A stretch of 64,000 nucleotides of DNA from the NCBI GenBank assembly GCA_964036195.1, contig OZ038459.1, forward strand, positions 15,807,206 to 15,871,205, written 5' to 3'. Under the pieces are notes generated by a model, which saw only the letters and a program-made list of their open reading frames with translations, did no database searches and had not been told where the DNA came from. This document shows positions 11,101 through 22,397 of this stretch, one piece after another (the first letter of the stretch is position 1; each line of letters begins with the position of its first letter). The stretch is from Sphaerolaimus hirsutus (Eukaryota; Nematoda; Chromadorea; Monhysterida; Sphaerolaimidae). Position numbers and translations under genes: made by a program.

Positions 11101-13792
11101 CTTACCTGCGCCTTACGTTCCAACTAAATCTGGGCACTTATCATACCTGGGTGCTGGGGATTTCAGCTGCCGCCTGTGCTGCCACGGTTGAGTCTTGCTG
11201 CCGTTCGAATTCGAGTGCGACCGGCGGCGGCTGAGCGTCAACGCGTTTGAGCGGCGCGACGGATTCGTTTTCGTACGGTTGCCGTTGAGCGGTTTCTGTG
11301 TGTCGGGTGATGGAGCGTTGTTGTGGGTTACATGGGCTGGAAGGAGACCCATTGGTGGCCCACACACTAGTTGACACTTGAGGCATCTAATTCTAAAAGT
11401 CGACAAGTCCACCAAATGCTATTTTGAGTAAATCGCATTTTAAGTTTCAGGCCCAATTCCAGGCACGTGGTGCGTGTCCAATGTGGCTCTCTCATGTTTT
11501 CCATTAAGTTCCATATGTTGACAATAAAGTGTCAAATTTTCAGCCCCTAATCTCAACCTATATGTGGAAAATGGGGTGTCCATAAAATTCCATTTGGTCA
11601 GAGCAAAACTGTTTCGGGGAGGGAAATGGACTTGTCGACTGCTTGCACGCGAGAACATTCTTGTTCCAGGGGAAGCCGAGGCTGCCTTATGGGAAAATTA
11701 TGGACTTGTCGCCTGTTAGAAATCGGTGTCCACTGTGGACTTATCACATTTCTTGCGTTTTTTCCATAAAAAATGATGCGGAGGATGGACTTGTCGACTT
11801 TTAGCCCAAAACTAAGTGGACTTGTCGACTTTTAGCCCAAAACTAAGTGGACTTGTCGACTTCTTGCCCATTTTTTTTGCATTTTTCCCAAAAAATGTCA
11901 AATTTGGAACTATGCCATATGGGCATGTGAGGTCAAAAATTTATGGAAAATGATGAAAAATGTGCAAACGTAGCCCCAGATGACGTTTCCGGCCCTAACT
12001 CGAAATTTTCATATTTTGGACTTGTCGACTTTTAGAATTGGATGCCTCACTTGTATGTCAACTGGTCTGTGTCAACTCAGATTTCGGCTTCACATTTCAC
12101 ACGGAATCGATGCATTTTACAGGGTTTAGGAGTGCCCAAAAGTTCAAAGGATTCATGAGCTGACCGCGTCCCTTTCATTAGCGCGGTCGAGTTTCGGCGT
12201 CGCGTCCCTGGACAACGGTCCAAATTTGAAATCTTCCGGTGTCGCTGGTTTCGCATCGAGCCCGTGCATCCGGCCCTTGGTCTTATCGGTGACGATGTAC
12301 CTGTCATTTTTTCTTTGTTTTTTTAAATGTCGGATGGGTACAATTTATGTGGTTTGCAAATTAGGATTATCGGTCTTTTGCGCGGTGCGCCAAATTTTTT
12401 GTAAAATTGGACAGCCGCGGATAGTGATGGACAAGCATCGTGATTTTGACCGCCAGTTGCCACAGTGATTATCAGATTCTGGCTGCACAGCAAAATGGTG
12501 ATCGCCAGTCTTGCGAAAAGCCTCACAATTTCGACGCCAATTGGCACAGTAAGATTACCAAAAGCTCATTGTATTCATAAATATTATTTTACACACGTTT
12601 TGTTCGGCTGCAGCTTGTCCACGCTGTCGATCTTGGTCTTGCCGCTCGGCGTGGCGATTGTTCGCACGCCGTAATCCAATTTTTTCATCATCCTGCGTCA
12701 TGTTATACTTTTTTGCTTCCAAAGTTGTACTTCTACCTACCGTATTACCTCGAAATACCCCCATGGGGGTTTATTATTTCGCCAGCAAAATTTGAGGGGG
12801 GGGGGTTAATTCGAGGGGGGGGGGGTTATTCGAGGGTTTTTTTATTATTTCGTCAGAAATTTTCGTAAGGATTGTAGTAAAAAGTAGGCATTTGCATACC
12901 CAAAACAGGTAATAAATGTGTCCAAACATGATATATTTGGACATAAAAACGTAGATAGCTACACAAACTAGACTATGTGTAGCTGCAATGCAAATTAACA
13001 GTAATATACATCATGTACATTGCATACATGACGTATTTAATATGTACATCATTCCGAAGGGGGGGGGTATTTCGAGGGGGGGTTTATTATTTCTCCAGCC
13101 CATTTTGAGGGGGGGTTAATTCGAGGGGGGGTTAATTCAAGGGGGGGAATAATTCGAGGTAATACTGTATTCTGGTCCGATTCCTCACTGACAATAACGA
13201 GCAAAAAGGCAAGTCAGGAAAATTTGCAATGTCAAAAATGTCTATCGCCTGGAAAAATTAAGCTTGTTAAAATACTTTGTTAATTGGATATTCTTTTTGC
13301 AACCTTCATTTATTTCTGTCATGTTTCCCGTTTCAAAATGCGAATCGGGTGCAGTCCCGCAGCCTGTAAAGTGTCAAATGTCATGTCAAATGTCAATTCA
13401 AATAAAAAACCGCATATTTAATTACTGGACTTTTGAGATTTTGCAAGACTTTTAACAGACTTTATGACCTTTTTACATGACATTTTCTTACTTGACTTTA
13501 CGCTTTACAGGGCGAGGTACTGCCACCGGACCGGTCCTCGGATATGCATTTAGATACCAACGAACTGTGGATTTAAATCGTCCATCACGTGGTCCATATT
13601 TGGATATTTTTTGACTGAATTCAAGCCGAACAATTTCGCCGCCGGCCCATACTTATCGCCATCTTTGTAGAAATACACTGATTTTATGCTGCGATTATCG
13701 GCTTGGCTGTTGTCCAAATCGCTGTCTCCCTTCGAAATGTCTTTCCTGGGCAGTCGCGGACTGACGCTACTCCGTCTGTGCTGTCGCGGCAT
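8115..13792 (-). CDS. Doublecortin-domain protein gene (exons partly resolved)
   Basis: Minus-strand exons, 5' to 3': 13566-13792 (ATG at 13792), 12597-12692, probable 12482 downward, possible ~12294-12153, 11147-11336, 8875-8993 and 8115-8365 (TGA at 8115-8117). Exons 1-2 join in phase and encode a doublecortin-like domain with IKSVYFYKDGDKYGP and DYGVRTIATPSGKTKIDSVD, matching the family's 'V.FYRNGD' and 'GVR.IYTP.GK.V..LD' blocks. Doublecortin domains bind microtubules. The three 3' exons also join in phase. They encode a basic, Ser-rich tail ending with a Cys cluster (CNNCCFC) and KALNEGKIKISLE. The link between the 12-kb and 11-kb exons does not fit any phase I tried, so an exon may be missing or these may be two genes. 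Confidence 0.6.
8626..8832. mobile_element. MITE, long-arm version of the GGCCCACACAC family
   Basis: 207-bp foldback element: both arms carry GGCCCACACACTAGT, a ...GTCAACTGG... block and a TTCGGCTTCACGTG block in inverted order. It lies between the 8115-8365 and 8875-8993 exons of the minus-strand gene. No clear target duplication. Confidence 0.75.
9105..10343. mobile_element. Host element with CANAGTTGTTAA ends, carrying a nested MITE
   Basis: Ends CACAGTTGTTAA (9105) and TTAACAACTCTG (10343) are inverted with one mismatch. The interior is rich in AGTAC/GAGTAC and 'TTTACGCTTT' motifs. Fragments of the same family lie at ~14040-14500 and ~48505-48845. The copy is split by the element at 9335-10049. 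Confidence 0.6.
9335..10049. mobile_element. hAT-like MITE, TAGGGTGTCAAA family (CCGTTTTCCG interior)
   Basis: 715 bp, ends TAGGGTGTCAAA / TTTGACACCCTA. Perfect 8-bp target duplication ATACTTAT (9327-9334, 10050-10057). The interior is almost wholly imperfect repeats of CCGTTTTCCG with AATTTT spacers. The 8-bp duplication and TAGGG ends fit the hAT superfamily. No transposase is encoded. Confidence 0.85.
10341..11094. mobile_element. Host element with GGGGCCAGTCCCG ends, carrying a nested MITE
   Basis: The left end GGGGCCAGTCCCGCAAGTTGAC (~10343) is inverted at the right end (GTCAACTTCCGGGACTGGCCCC, ~11094). The interior is a low-complexity run of 'TTGACTTGACTCT'-type units. It is interrupted by the MITE at 10521-11036. 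It abuts the right end of the element at 9105-10343. Confidence 0.6.
10521..11036. mobile_element. hAT-like MITE, TAGGGTGTCAA family, second copy
   Basis: 516 bp, ends TAGGGTGTCAAC / GTTGACACCCTA, perfect 8-bp duplication GTCACGAG (10513-10520, 11037-11044). CCGTTTCCG-type interior as in the copy at 9335. Confidence 0.87.
11147..11336 (-). CDS. Ser/Arg-rich exon of the doublecortin-type gene
   Basis: 190-nt exon between an AG at 11337-11338 and a CCCAG/GTATGA donor. Read in the frame that matches the phase of the next exon, it gives a basic low-complexity segment (SRRRSHSNSNGSKTQPWQ). Its upstream partner is unresolved. Confidence 0.5.
11358..12110. mobile_element. GGCCCACACACTAG-family element split by another insertion
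   Basis: Left part 11358-11379 and right part 12049 onward (ACTTGTATGTCAACTGGTCTG...) reconstitute the same start as the element at 26431. The intact arrangement was therefore interrupted by the insert at 11380-12048. The far arm of the host is not recognised. Confidence 0.65.
11380..12048. mobile_element. Nested foldback element, GAGGCATC ends, 4-bp duplication
   Basis: 669 bp with inverted ends GAGGCATCTAATTCTAAAAG / CTTTTAGAATTGGATGCCTC and flanking ACTT on both sides (11376-11379, 12049-12052). The interior contains at least two tandem 33-bp units with GGACTTGTCGACTTTTAGCC (11798-11866). Confidence 0.8.
12597..13792 (-). CDS. Doublecortin domain exons 1-2
   Basis: Exon 1 (13566-13792) starts MPRQHRRSS and ends at a CA/GTTCGT donor. 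Exon 2 (12597-12692) starts after an AG at 12693-12694 and ends at AC/GTGTGT. Together they give a continuous doublecortin half-domain through KLQPNKT. The intron between them contains the element at 12738-13169 and the one at 13346-13528. Confidence 0.72.
12738..13169. mobile_element. MITE, TACCGTATTTCCTCGAAATA family
   Basis: Ends TACCGTATTACCTCGAAATA and (inverted) TTCGAGGTAATACTGTA. Subterminal G/C homopolymer blocks (GGGGGGGGTTAATTCGAG). It lies inside the intron between doublecortin exons 1 and 2. Confidence 0.75.
13346..13528. mobile_element. MITE, GGTGCAGTCCC...CCTGTAAARTG family
   Basis: The left end GGGTGCAGTCCCGCAGCCTG and a diverged inverted right end (CAGGGCGAGGTACTGCCACC) frame repeats of 'AAATGTCATGTCAAATGTC'. 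The same family occurs at 21981, 29588, 44812, 56754, 57426 and 61591. Confidence 0.6.
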
Positions 13793-14804
13793 TTTCAGCT
13801 GCCGAGTTCAAATCAATTGATTTTAATAAAATCCGTTTTCCTGTGAACAATCACAGCAGATTGATATTTTTTCCAACAAGCAGCGAACGCACTTAACTTA
13901 AAGTGAACCCAGACTGTTTGAATATTTTATTGTGGCATTATTATGTAGCTGTATTTCGCGTTGCCTGTTGCTAACGGGGGCGCATGGCCGGTTGCTTGGT
14001 GAGTTCTGAGCTGGGTCCGCGCTGAAGCTTCACTGGTGATGTATTAACAGTTGTGAAAACGTATTTACTATTACTTTAAAAGTATAAATACTCGAGTATT
14101 TTACCAAGGAGGTAAATACGTTTACGTTTCCTCCGAAAAAGTACCTGTATCTGTACCAAAAAGTACCTTCAATTTTCATGACAAAAATATGGTTGAAGAA
14201 ACCTAAAACTTTTGTTGCCACTTTATGCGTGCATGCATGGCTGAATATTCCCGTCTAGAAAAATACTCAGATTTACATTTTCCTGAGAAAAAGTATTCCT
14301 CTTATTTTTTGGGTAAAAATCTAGAAAAATAGGTAGGTACTTTTAGGTAGCTTTTATGGTAGCATTTATGTTTTCTTTTATGTAGATAGCTTATTTAGCT
14401 AGCATTTATGTTTTCTAGTGTGAAATGTGCGTTCATATTTTTTACATCTGGTCCAAGTAAAAAAATTTACGTTGTTTTCTGTGCTTGGTCAGTGAGTAGG
14501 TAAATTAAAAATACCTTTTCACACCTAAAATACCTAAGTTCACAATTTTAGCAACTGTGTTGATATTAAAAGGCGCCATGATTTTGGTGCTACACGGGGA
14601 ATTAAGTGGTTCTTCTAGCTGTTTTTGGTGTGCTGTTATTAAATAGCATCGATGTCTCGAAAAGACACAACATAAATTTTCTAAATCGACCTGCGCATCA
14701 ATGATTTTTTGTGGCAAAAATGCGGTTGATTTTGACCTGTCTGAGCAGCCACTGTTGGTTCTTAGTCCAAGGCGGCACTCTATCGGCATTTATAAATTTG
14801 TACT

Positions 14805-15001
14805 TACCGTATTTCCTCGAATTAACCCCCGCCCTCGAAATACCTCCAATGATAATTATCCTGCGGAAATAATAACCCCCTCTAAATACCACCACCCACA
14901 TTGAGTGTAAAGAGAATGTAGGTACATGACAAATACCGCAATTTGTGATGAAACTCCTGGGCGGGGCGGGGGGGGGGGGGGGAATTCGAGGATATACGGT
15001 A
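14805..15001. mobile_element. MITE, TACCGTATTTCCTCGAA family
   Basis: 197 bp, ends TACCGTATTTCCTCGAATTA and inverted GAATTCGAGGATATACGGTA, with C-rich and G-rich subterminal runs. Confidence 0.75.
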
Positions 15002-15551
15002 AATACATGACGCCATCCCATTATCAAAACCAATGCTCAAAACCTTCGCAGTTACCACCACTGCAAAACGTCCACTAAATGCCGATTTGTACTGACGCCT
15101 TATGGCAGCTGATTGCAGATGTATTTCGCTGATTGTCAGGCGCTGTTGTTAACGATTATAATCCATTGGGTGTTTGGCTTGAAATGACGGGGTCGACTGA
15201 TTTTTCACTAGAAGCTTCCATCGAGTAAATTGGTATTTTACATCAAATTGATTGCGAAATTGTAAGTTCGCATTTTTTTTCACACAAGGTGTATTTTGTT
15301 GGGGAATTTTCGTTTAAAAAACATCGGATCATCACAGGAAGCGGCACTAATTATTATCTTTTTACCTAGGCATTATAATATCTAAATACTTTGACTCTCA
15401 TTTGCACTACGTGCATAACCATTACCAGCTCTCAGAATTCACACTTATCACACTAAAGGGATTTAAAAATGCAAGCATCACTGGAAACGAATTTTTTACT
15501 GGTTTGAATGCAATTTTGGTTTCGAAGATCATTGATTGTATTTTAACAAAC

Positions 15552-16042
15552 TACCGTATTTCCTCGAAATACCCCCATTTGAATCCATCCCCCCTCCAAA
15601 TACCGTATTTCCTCGAAATACCCCCCCCCCCCCTTGAAATACCCCCCCTCGTTTGACCCCCCCCCTCTCGAGACCACTATGAAACAATCACCCCCCCTCG
15701 AAATACCCCCCCCCCAAATTGAGTGTAAAGGGAACGTACATGACAATAACTGTAGTTTGTGTTCTGTGTACTGCAGAACACACGTTAAAACAATGTCGGT
15801 GTCACGTTAGAACAGTGTACATACCATCTACATACTAGGTAATATTAGTCTACAGAACCTTATAAATGGCGGTTTTTGTTGCATTTTGCGACGTCTGCGT
15901 ACGTTTCAGACGACAATTTCGTACTTGGTTTTCAAAAATTTTCTTGTGAAAAATTAACCCCCCCCCCTCGAAATACCCCCCCCCCTCTCGGGACCACTAT
16001 GAAACAATCACCCCCCGGGGGGTATTTCGAGGAAATACGGTA
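15552..16042. mobile_element. MITE, TACCGTATTTCCTCGAAATA family (possibly two nested copies)
   Basis: Ends TACCGTATTTCCTCGAAATA at 15552 and again near 15603, and inverted TATTTCGAGGAAATACGGTA ending at 16042. The repeated left end suggests nesting or tandem duplication. Long C runs alternate with 'TCGAAATACC'. Confidence 0.72.
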
Positions 16043-17160
16043 CCCCTGTTTGAATTAGGTACATCATGTATTTATGTACACCGGCATGTGTAATAGGCAA
16101 TCCGCATGTGTAGAGAGAAAAACTGCAATGGGCACACCACCATGTGTAGTGAGACATTACTGTGTAATGGGCTTGTATGTGTAATGTAGCACTCTCCGAC
16201 CAATGGGAAGAGTACTTCATTAGAATCCGACCAAATGCATGCAATTTGTCCAACAGACGGAAAATGATATTGGAAACGTTTCCAAAGCTCGAAGGCCGGA
16301 CGGAAACTACAGTCAACCCCTGTGAGTAACTCAGTAGGCATTCTTTTACTTTGAAATACCATGGTCTGGATAAAATAAACGAATATGATGCACGAGTGAC
16401 GCCAATAGCAGGTGGGCGTACCTAATGACGTAAAAATGAGCCCTGCGCTTTTGTCAGGCGGGCAAATACAGGGGTAAAGGACAACTAAATACAAGGTTCA
16501 ATCCAATACAGTATAATTAATCACTGTTTACTCCTTGTTGAGCTTGACCATATTCACGTGTTTGAACGTAAATATGACTTTAAAATTGGATGCTCTCCAA
16601 AACGCGACATTCCGGATAACTGTACAAGCGTCACCCACCTTTTTTTCGAAAAAGAAAACTTTTTCCCGGTTGCATTTTTCGTGCGCGATGAATCGTGTTT
16701 AACCGTTTTGTCTTTTTTCTCAGTTTCATTCTCTTCACGATGGCCAGCTAGGCCGGAAGACCGCACGTCTAACGTATTTTGAGTTTCGACTCACGTCAGG
16801 TTAGCTCTGTGACAGTTTGTCGTAGGTTCAAAAATGTTTTTTTTTCTGGGCTTAACGTCGGTTTGAGCATTAAACTGAAATTTTTGATGTGAAAAGAAAT
16901 TCCGTTTGAACCGTAAATTAAACACTGAAGCTGAGCATTCCAAACATCTTACACTTTTTATTTGTGGCAGTGAAAGGGAAACGAAATACTTTCCTAAATA
17001 AAAAAGTAACCAAACCACTGGTAAGCTCCAGCAGCTAAATGTCTCTTACAACCCCTAAACTTCAAGCATTGTCTTTTATGTCCCCGTTTCTGTGCACTAA
17101 CCACTCGCATTTTACTTTTTATGCCGCGTCGCTTCGCAGGCGTCGCGCCGCGCGGTCGCC

Positions 17161-20100
17161 ATGCCGCTGGCATTTTTCGGCAGCAAGCAGAAAACACCTG
17201 CGGAGATTGTGCGCGCCGTGAAGGAATCACTCACGGCGCTGGCAAAGTGCCAAGGCAATGATGCTAAGCTCAAGAAGGTGCAGGACGATGTGGCCAAGAA
17301 CTTGGCTGTTCGTTTGTTGATTTGGGGCGCTTTTCGTTGCTTGTTTGATTTTACGTGACCCTGTCTATGCGTGTTTCAGTCTTCAAATGAACCAGTATGA
17401 TATATACTCGGCTTACCGCAAAGTATGTGAAGAATACTACCATAATTTAATGATTAAAATCTTGTGATTTATTAATTATTCCATAGTGAAAATGAAATGT
17501 ATAATTTTTGATTCATTATTCCGATGGGTTATGGTAGGTTTCCATACTAAGTGTGATGTCCGTCTAGTATACCTAAGTATAATAATGATATTAACTAGGT
17601 TTTATTCGCGTTTTATACGCCCCCAATATGCCATATTCCGCTCGCAGCAAATGAAAACCGTTCTGTACGGAACCGGTGACGCAGAACCAGCTGCTGACGC
17701 GGTGGCACTTTTGGCCCAGGAAACCTATTCCACAAATACACTACCGCTTGTGATCGATCAACTTTCTCGGATGGACTTTGAGTCGAAAAAGGACGCTGCA
17801 TTGATTTTTAACAATCTTTTGCGCCGTCAAATCGGCACCAGAACGCCGACTGTGGAATATTTGTGCGCGAAACCGGAATTGATTGTTTCGCTTATTAATG
17901 GGTTTGTGTTTTGAGGCAGTATTAGTATTGTATTTGCTACCGGTGAATAATATGGGCGGGGTTGTAAAAATGGATCGATCATCTCCTTCGGAGCGATAGA
18001 TAGCGAAAAATTGGGGAAGTGGAGTGGCTTGAGGCTGTTCAATATAAAGTCTTTTTCAGGGTGTAGAAGAAAGAAAAGGGTAAAAAACTGGTAAAAGCAG
18101 GCAGGGACTTATCCAAGATTTTTCGTCGGGTGGGGGGCTGCTTGTTTGCGGGGCCGGCGAACGGGGGGGGCTCAACCTCCCCTAAATTTCTCCCTATGTA
18201 GGGGTGGAAAGGCGTTTTGGCGCTAGCGCCATACAAAGGCGCCACGCCATGGCGCTATTGGCGTTGGCGCCAGCGCCAGGAACCGCCAGGTACAGCGAAA
18301 GTCGCAAAAATGTGTCCATTTCCTAGGATTTTGGTTTACAATGCACGGGGAAGAAATTGCGCCCTTGCGCGCAAAATTTTTAAGAAACATCGAAAAAGAT
18401 ATGGGAAAAGTTGCATTTTCCGGGACTTTTTAGGTCTCAACCCGGGTATGGGGGGGGGGGAATTGAAGTTGTAGGATGAATTCTATGTATCGTCATTCTA
18501 TGAACTGTCTGTGACGTAACACTTTGGAAAACCTTGGCAGAACTAGAAAAAGTTTGGCTGAAAAGTTGACAAAAAAATAGAAGGGCGGTCTCCAATAGAA
18601 GGGCAGGTAAAAAAGTTGAAAAAATAGAAGGGCGCCCTTCTATTAGAAGAAATACGGTATAAGGTTTCAGTACAAAAAATAGCTCAAAATAGGCAGTTAG
18701 ACACCTGGAATGGTGATTTTGGAAGCGAAAATATAAAATGGTGTGAAAATTAGCGAATTTGTGTTAAGCGGTTTCTCCTCCAATCGGGATCAGGATTGAG
18801 GTTTCGGGATCGGGACCACAAAATCCCGAAATTTCTCGGGAGACGGAATCGGGATTCCGTTAGAACCCTACTAATGAATTCTAGTCTTCTGTTGTAACCT
18901 AATTTGACCACTATTCCATGGACAACTTCACTTGAAGTTACAAATGTTCGCAAAAGCCGTTATACGTAATAAGTCGACATAAAACAGATATTTTTGACAG
19001 AATTCACTACTTAATGATATCCCGTGGCTCCACAGCCATTATATGGCTATATATAACACCACGAAGTACTGACAAGTACCACTGTCACCTGTCGTTGTTG
19101 ACTCACAACCATATCTGGGATCTTTTGAAAAAAACGGTTTTATTTATAAAAAAATTTTTTCGGCCATCCGTGCAATGAACAGCTCCTCAAAACGACACTT
19201 TCCCCTCCAGCTACGAGCGGGCGGACATCGCCCTCAACTGCGGCAGCATGCTGCGCGAGTGCGTCAGACACGAGCCGCTGGCGCGCGTCGCCCTGCACGA
19301 CGCCTCGTTTTACAAGTTTTTCTCCTTTGTTGAGGTGTCCACTTTCGACGTGGCCTCTGATGCGTTTAGTTCTTTTAAGGCGAGTGATGTGGGGATTTGA
19401 GAAATTTTCTGGGATAATTGGTGAAGAGCAGGGGTTGAGTGAATTTGGACCAGGGGTCTCCTAGGAGTGGGCTGGGGGGGGGGCTGCCCCCCCAAATCCG
19501 CCAGCTATCTATCTTCCCGGAGGCCGCTCAGCTATCTATCTATCCCGGAGGCAAAATTTTTGCCTATCTATTCCCAAAATCGGCCAGCTATCTACCTATC
19601 TGGAGCGATTTTTGAGAAATTTTGCCCCAATTTTTGCTTAAAATCGTTAATTTTCATACATTTTATAGTTTTTCACCTATAAAATCGCGGCTTTCGCCTG
19701 TATACACATGTTTATATACCTATTTTAGCTACTTTTAACCTGGTTTTAGCGATTTTTTAACCGTTTCTGCCTCCTATGCACTGAAAAGCCTATGTATTGT
19801 GCTCCCGCCAGCCCCCCCAAGCCCCCCAACCCCAGAAAATTTTTCAGCTATCTATTCCTCCGGAGGAGCGATTTGCTATCTATCCAGCCCCCGCGAGGGC
19901 CAAAATCCTGGAGACCCCTGCTCCAGTTGATAGATAGCTGCAAAATTGGGGCGGGGTCGCAGGGTTTCAATATTTAGGCTTATCAAACGTGTAGAAATCA
20001 GGGATTTTGAGCGAAAATTGAGGCAAAATTTCCCAGAAAGCGCCCCTGATGTATAGCAAGCTGGTAGATTTTTTTCTGGGTGGTGTTCGACTGATAGTAG

Positions 20101-21319
20101 CCAAAAATGTTTCCTCGGGATAGATAGATAGTTGGAGCGTTTGGGGGGGGGGGGGGTCCACATGAACTGGCCCACCCGCAATTTCTTACTTCCTTTTTAG
20201 GAGCTGCTGACCAGACACAAATCGATGTGCGCCGAATATTTGGATGCAAATTATGACAGATTCTTCGAGCACTACCGAAAATTGTTAGATTCTGAGAACT
20301 ATGTCACGCGCAGGCAGTCTTTGAAAGTGAGTTATTTCGAAGGTGTTTGAATTTCTATCTATCTTTTAAATTTCACAGTTGAGGTTCAGACGGGATCGGA
20401 ATTGTCTTTTTTGAGATTTCGGGATTTGGGTTTCGGGATGGGGACTGCAAAGTCCTGGAATATTTCGGTATTCGGAATCGAGATGCCGTTTGAACCCTAG
20501 TCACACTCACATTTTCATTTTAAAATAAATACATTTCAATTGCAGCTGTTGGGCGAATTATTGCTTGATCGACACAATTTTGCCGTTATGACACGTTACA
20601 TTAGCAACCCCGAGAACCTCAAACTTATGATGAATATGTTGCGCGAAAAAAGCAGATCCATTCAATTTGAAGCCTTCCATGTTTTCAAGGTCTGTATGTT
20701 TACATTTGTGCACAACTTATTGACCTAGAAAAGTATTTACTAGCTGCAGTCCAAATTTTGAGACTTTTGAGTGTGGGGCGTGAAGATAAATATGAGTAAA
20801 TACACGTTTCATGTCAAAATTTGATGTTTGATTAGTTTGGTAGCATTTTATTGAGATCAATTCCATTTTAGCAGGGTCCAATAGAATATCTCTGATGAAA
20901 GTACCGTATTTCCTCGAAATACCCGCAAAATTAAAATGATTTTATAAACTCCCTCGAAATTCCCCCCGTCTGGAATGATGTACATCATGTACGCAATGTA
21001 CATGATGTATTTATTGCTTTATAGCCCGTTTTTCTATTGCAGTTTTATAGGCTGGTTTAAATTGTTCGTATCATTTACCGCACAGCAATTATTTACTATA
21101 ACGTAATGCTTTCCTAAACAATTGTTTCATAAAAAATTACCCCCGCAGGTCTTCGTGGCCAATCCGAACAAACCTAAGCCAATAGCGGAAATTCTCATTT
21201 TAAATCAGAAAGGTTTGGTCGAGTTTTTGACAAATTTCCAAACTGACAGAACTGAGGATGACCAGTTTAATGATGAGAAAGCTTATTTAATAAAACAGAT
21301 ACAGGAAATGAAGCTTTAG
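17161..21319 (+). CDS. CAB39: CAB39 / Mo25 scaffold protein, complete
   Basis: Six exons: 17161-17307, 17648-17901, 19211-19379, 20201-20326, 20546-20689 and 21149-21319. They sum to 1,011 nt and encode 336 aa (human CAB39 is 341). Near-universal Mo25 motifs are intact: [64 protein letters not shown] and [11 protein letters not shown]. Mo25 is a cytosolic helical-repeat protein that locks the pseudokinase STRAD in its active shape and so activates LKB1 and related STE20 kinases. The ATG at 17161 begins [17 protein letters not shown], like the family N-terminus. Introns are GT-AG except intron 3, which uses AAG/GCGAGT (a GC-AG intron). The gene looks functional. Confidence 0.96.
17930..18300. 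repeat. Fragments of two MITE families in Mo25 intron 2
   Basis: 17930-18115 matches part of the 'GATAGATAG...CTTTTT..GG..TAG.AG.AAGAAAAGGG' elements seen at 52470 and 53433. 18206-18300 carries a TAGGGGTGGAAAGGCG start plus GGCGC/GCGCCATGGCGC repeats, as in the element at 22967, but no right end. Confidence 0.55.
18760..18880. repeat. Fragment of GATCCCG-type MITE
   Basis: Repeated CGGGATCGGGA units end in GATTCCGTTAGAACCCTA, matching the right end of the elements at 20380 and 54539. No left end. Confidence 0.55.
18960..19190. repeat. Degenerate core of the GCTCCCAAATATGG-type hAT MITE
   Basis: Carries an inverted, diverged match to the cores of the elements at 44961 and 59255 (GTGGCTCCACAGCCATTATATGG, CAACCATATCTGGGA, GGCCATCC). 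Terminal arrays are mostly lost. It lies just upstream of Mo25 exon 3. Confidence 0.5.
19451..19920. mobile_element. CAGGGGTCTC-family MITE in Mo25 intron 3
   Basis: Inverted ends CAGGGGTCTCCTAGGAG and ATCCTGGAGACCCCTG, 470 bp. The interior is rich in 'AGCTATCTATCTATCCCGGAGG'-like units. A second fragment of the same family follows at 19923-20160. No 8-bp duplication survives here, though the copy at 52470 shows one. Confidence 0.7.
20380..20499. mobile_element. Short TAGGGTTCAAACG-family MITE
   Basis: 120 bp, ends TGAGGTTCAGACGGGATC and inverted GATGCCGTTTGAACCCTA. Flanks TTCACAGT/GTCACACT agree at 6 of 8 positions, consistent with an aged hAT-type duplication. It lies in Mo25 intron 4. Confidence 0.65.
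20902..21148. mobile_element. TACCGTATTTCCTCGAAATA element supplying the Mo25 exon-6 acceptor region
   Basis: The left end TACCGTATTTCCTCGAAATA is clear. The right end is not intact: the sequence runs to ATTACCCCCGCAG at the exon-6 acceptor (21148). Confidence 0.55.
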
Positions 21320-21980
21320 CAAGCGGGTTACTTTAGCTCTTATCATATTTGAATTGACTGTATTATGGAATTTTGAGTGTGTATTTGATCACTTTGGGTA
21401 GGCCAAACTTGAAAGTGTTTGTGCGCCACGTGCGTCAGTGTTTTTGTCAACTATTATTTAAAATTGTTTAAATTTGCCAAAATTCTGTTTCCACTGTTTC
21501 GCATCGAAAATGATTTCGTGCTTTATTTTTTTGTTGTAATTTTAAACAATATGACCATTGGCGCACGTTGCACAATTAAATTAGCGAAACGTCTGATTTA
21601 TTTCCCTTATTCCATTTTCTCTCTCTGCTGATCTGCCGTCTTCACCCAGTTTGAACATGCTCTATAAATTGGTCAAGCCAAGGAGTTTTACATGATATGG
21701 TAACATTCTTTTTTGCCCTCACGTGTCACATTTAAGGTTGGATGCAGGTTCTTTCAACCGTTTTACATGTTCAGAGGATCTGCCGACAGAATGGCACAAA
21801 AATTATTTGTACTGATTTTGCACAACTTTTGAAGATTTCAGATTGAGAGGAGGCTGAAAGAACATGTTTTTACCAACTGTAATCACAACATAACGTTCTT
21901 GTATCGTAATTTATCATGATTCATTGTGGTTGAATCTGCTTTATCGCTTTTATGTATCCGAGTCATGTGCATGGAGGACT

Positions 21981-22112
21981 TGCAGACCCTGTAAAATGTC
22001 AATGTCATGCAAAGTGTCTAAAGTCATGTAAAATGCCCTGCAAAATGATAAACCTTTGCCAATTTACATTACTTTTGACACTGCATGGCATTTTACATTT
22101 TACAGGTCTTGG
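21981..22112. repeat. CCCTGTAAAATG-family MITE copy
   Basis: Left AGACCCTGTAAAATG and inverted CATTTTACAGGTCTTGG frame 'GTCATGTAAAATGCC' repeats. Terminal parts are diverged. Confidence 0.55.
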
Positions 22113-22397
22113 AGTGTTCACATGCGCTAAAGAAGATGCGCATAATCATAAACGCATATGAAAAATTTCATGTAAAAGTAACCCATCTAGAATATTTCCT
22201 CGCATAATGCCAAATGTAATGTGTTCAAGTTAAATTAATTTTAACAGTTTAATTTCTCAAAACTGCACTAGCTTGAAACTAATTTATTCGCGAAGTTTTA
22301 TTCCAGCGTTTATTTTTGTGCGCATGTCTGATGAATACGGTCGGGAATGTGATTTTATTGTGACTTCTCTTTTTGTGTTGTATTTATAATGTGTCTA

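Larger units (their letters stand above)
13793..17160. other. Intergenic region between divergent doublecortin and Mo25 genes
   Basis: No exon recognised. It holds two TACCGTATTT-family elements (14805-15001, 15552-16042) and a fragment of the AGTAC-rich family near 14040-14500. 5' regions of both flanking genes must lie here. No TATA box or other promoter element could be assigned with confidence. Confidence 0.5.

Noticed and set aside
12801-13150. Possible G-quadruplex or telomeric G-tracts
   Set aside because: The G-runs belong to the TACCGTATTT MITE family; no telomere-type unit.
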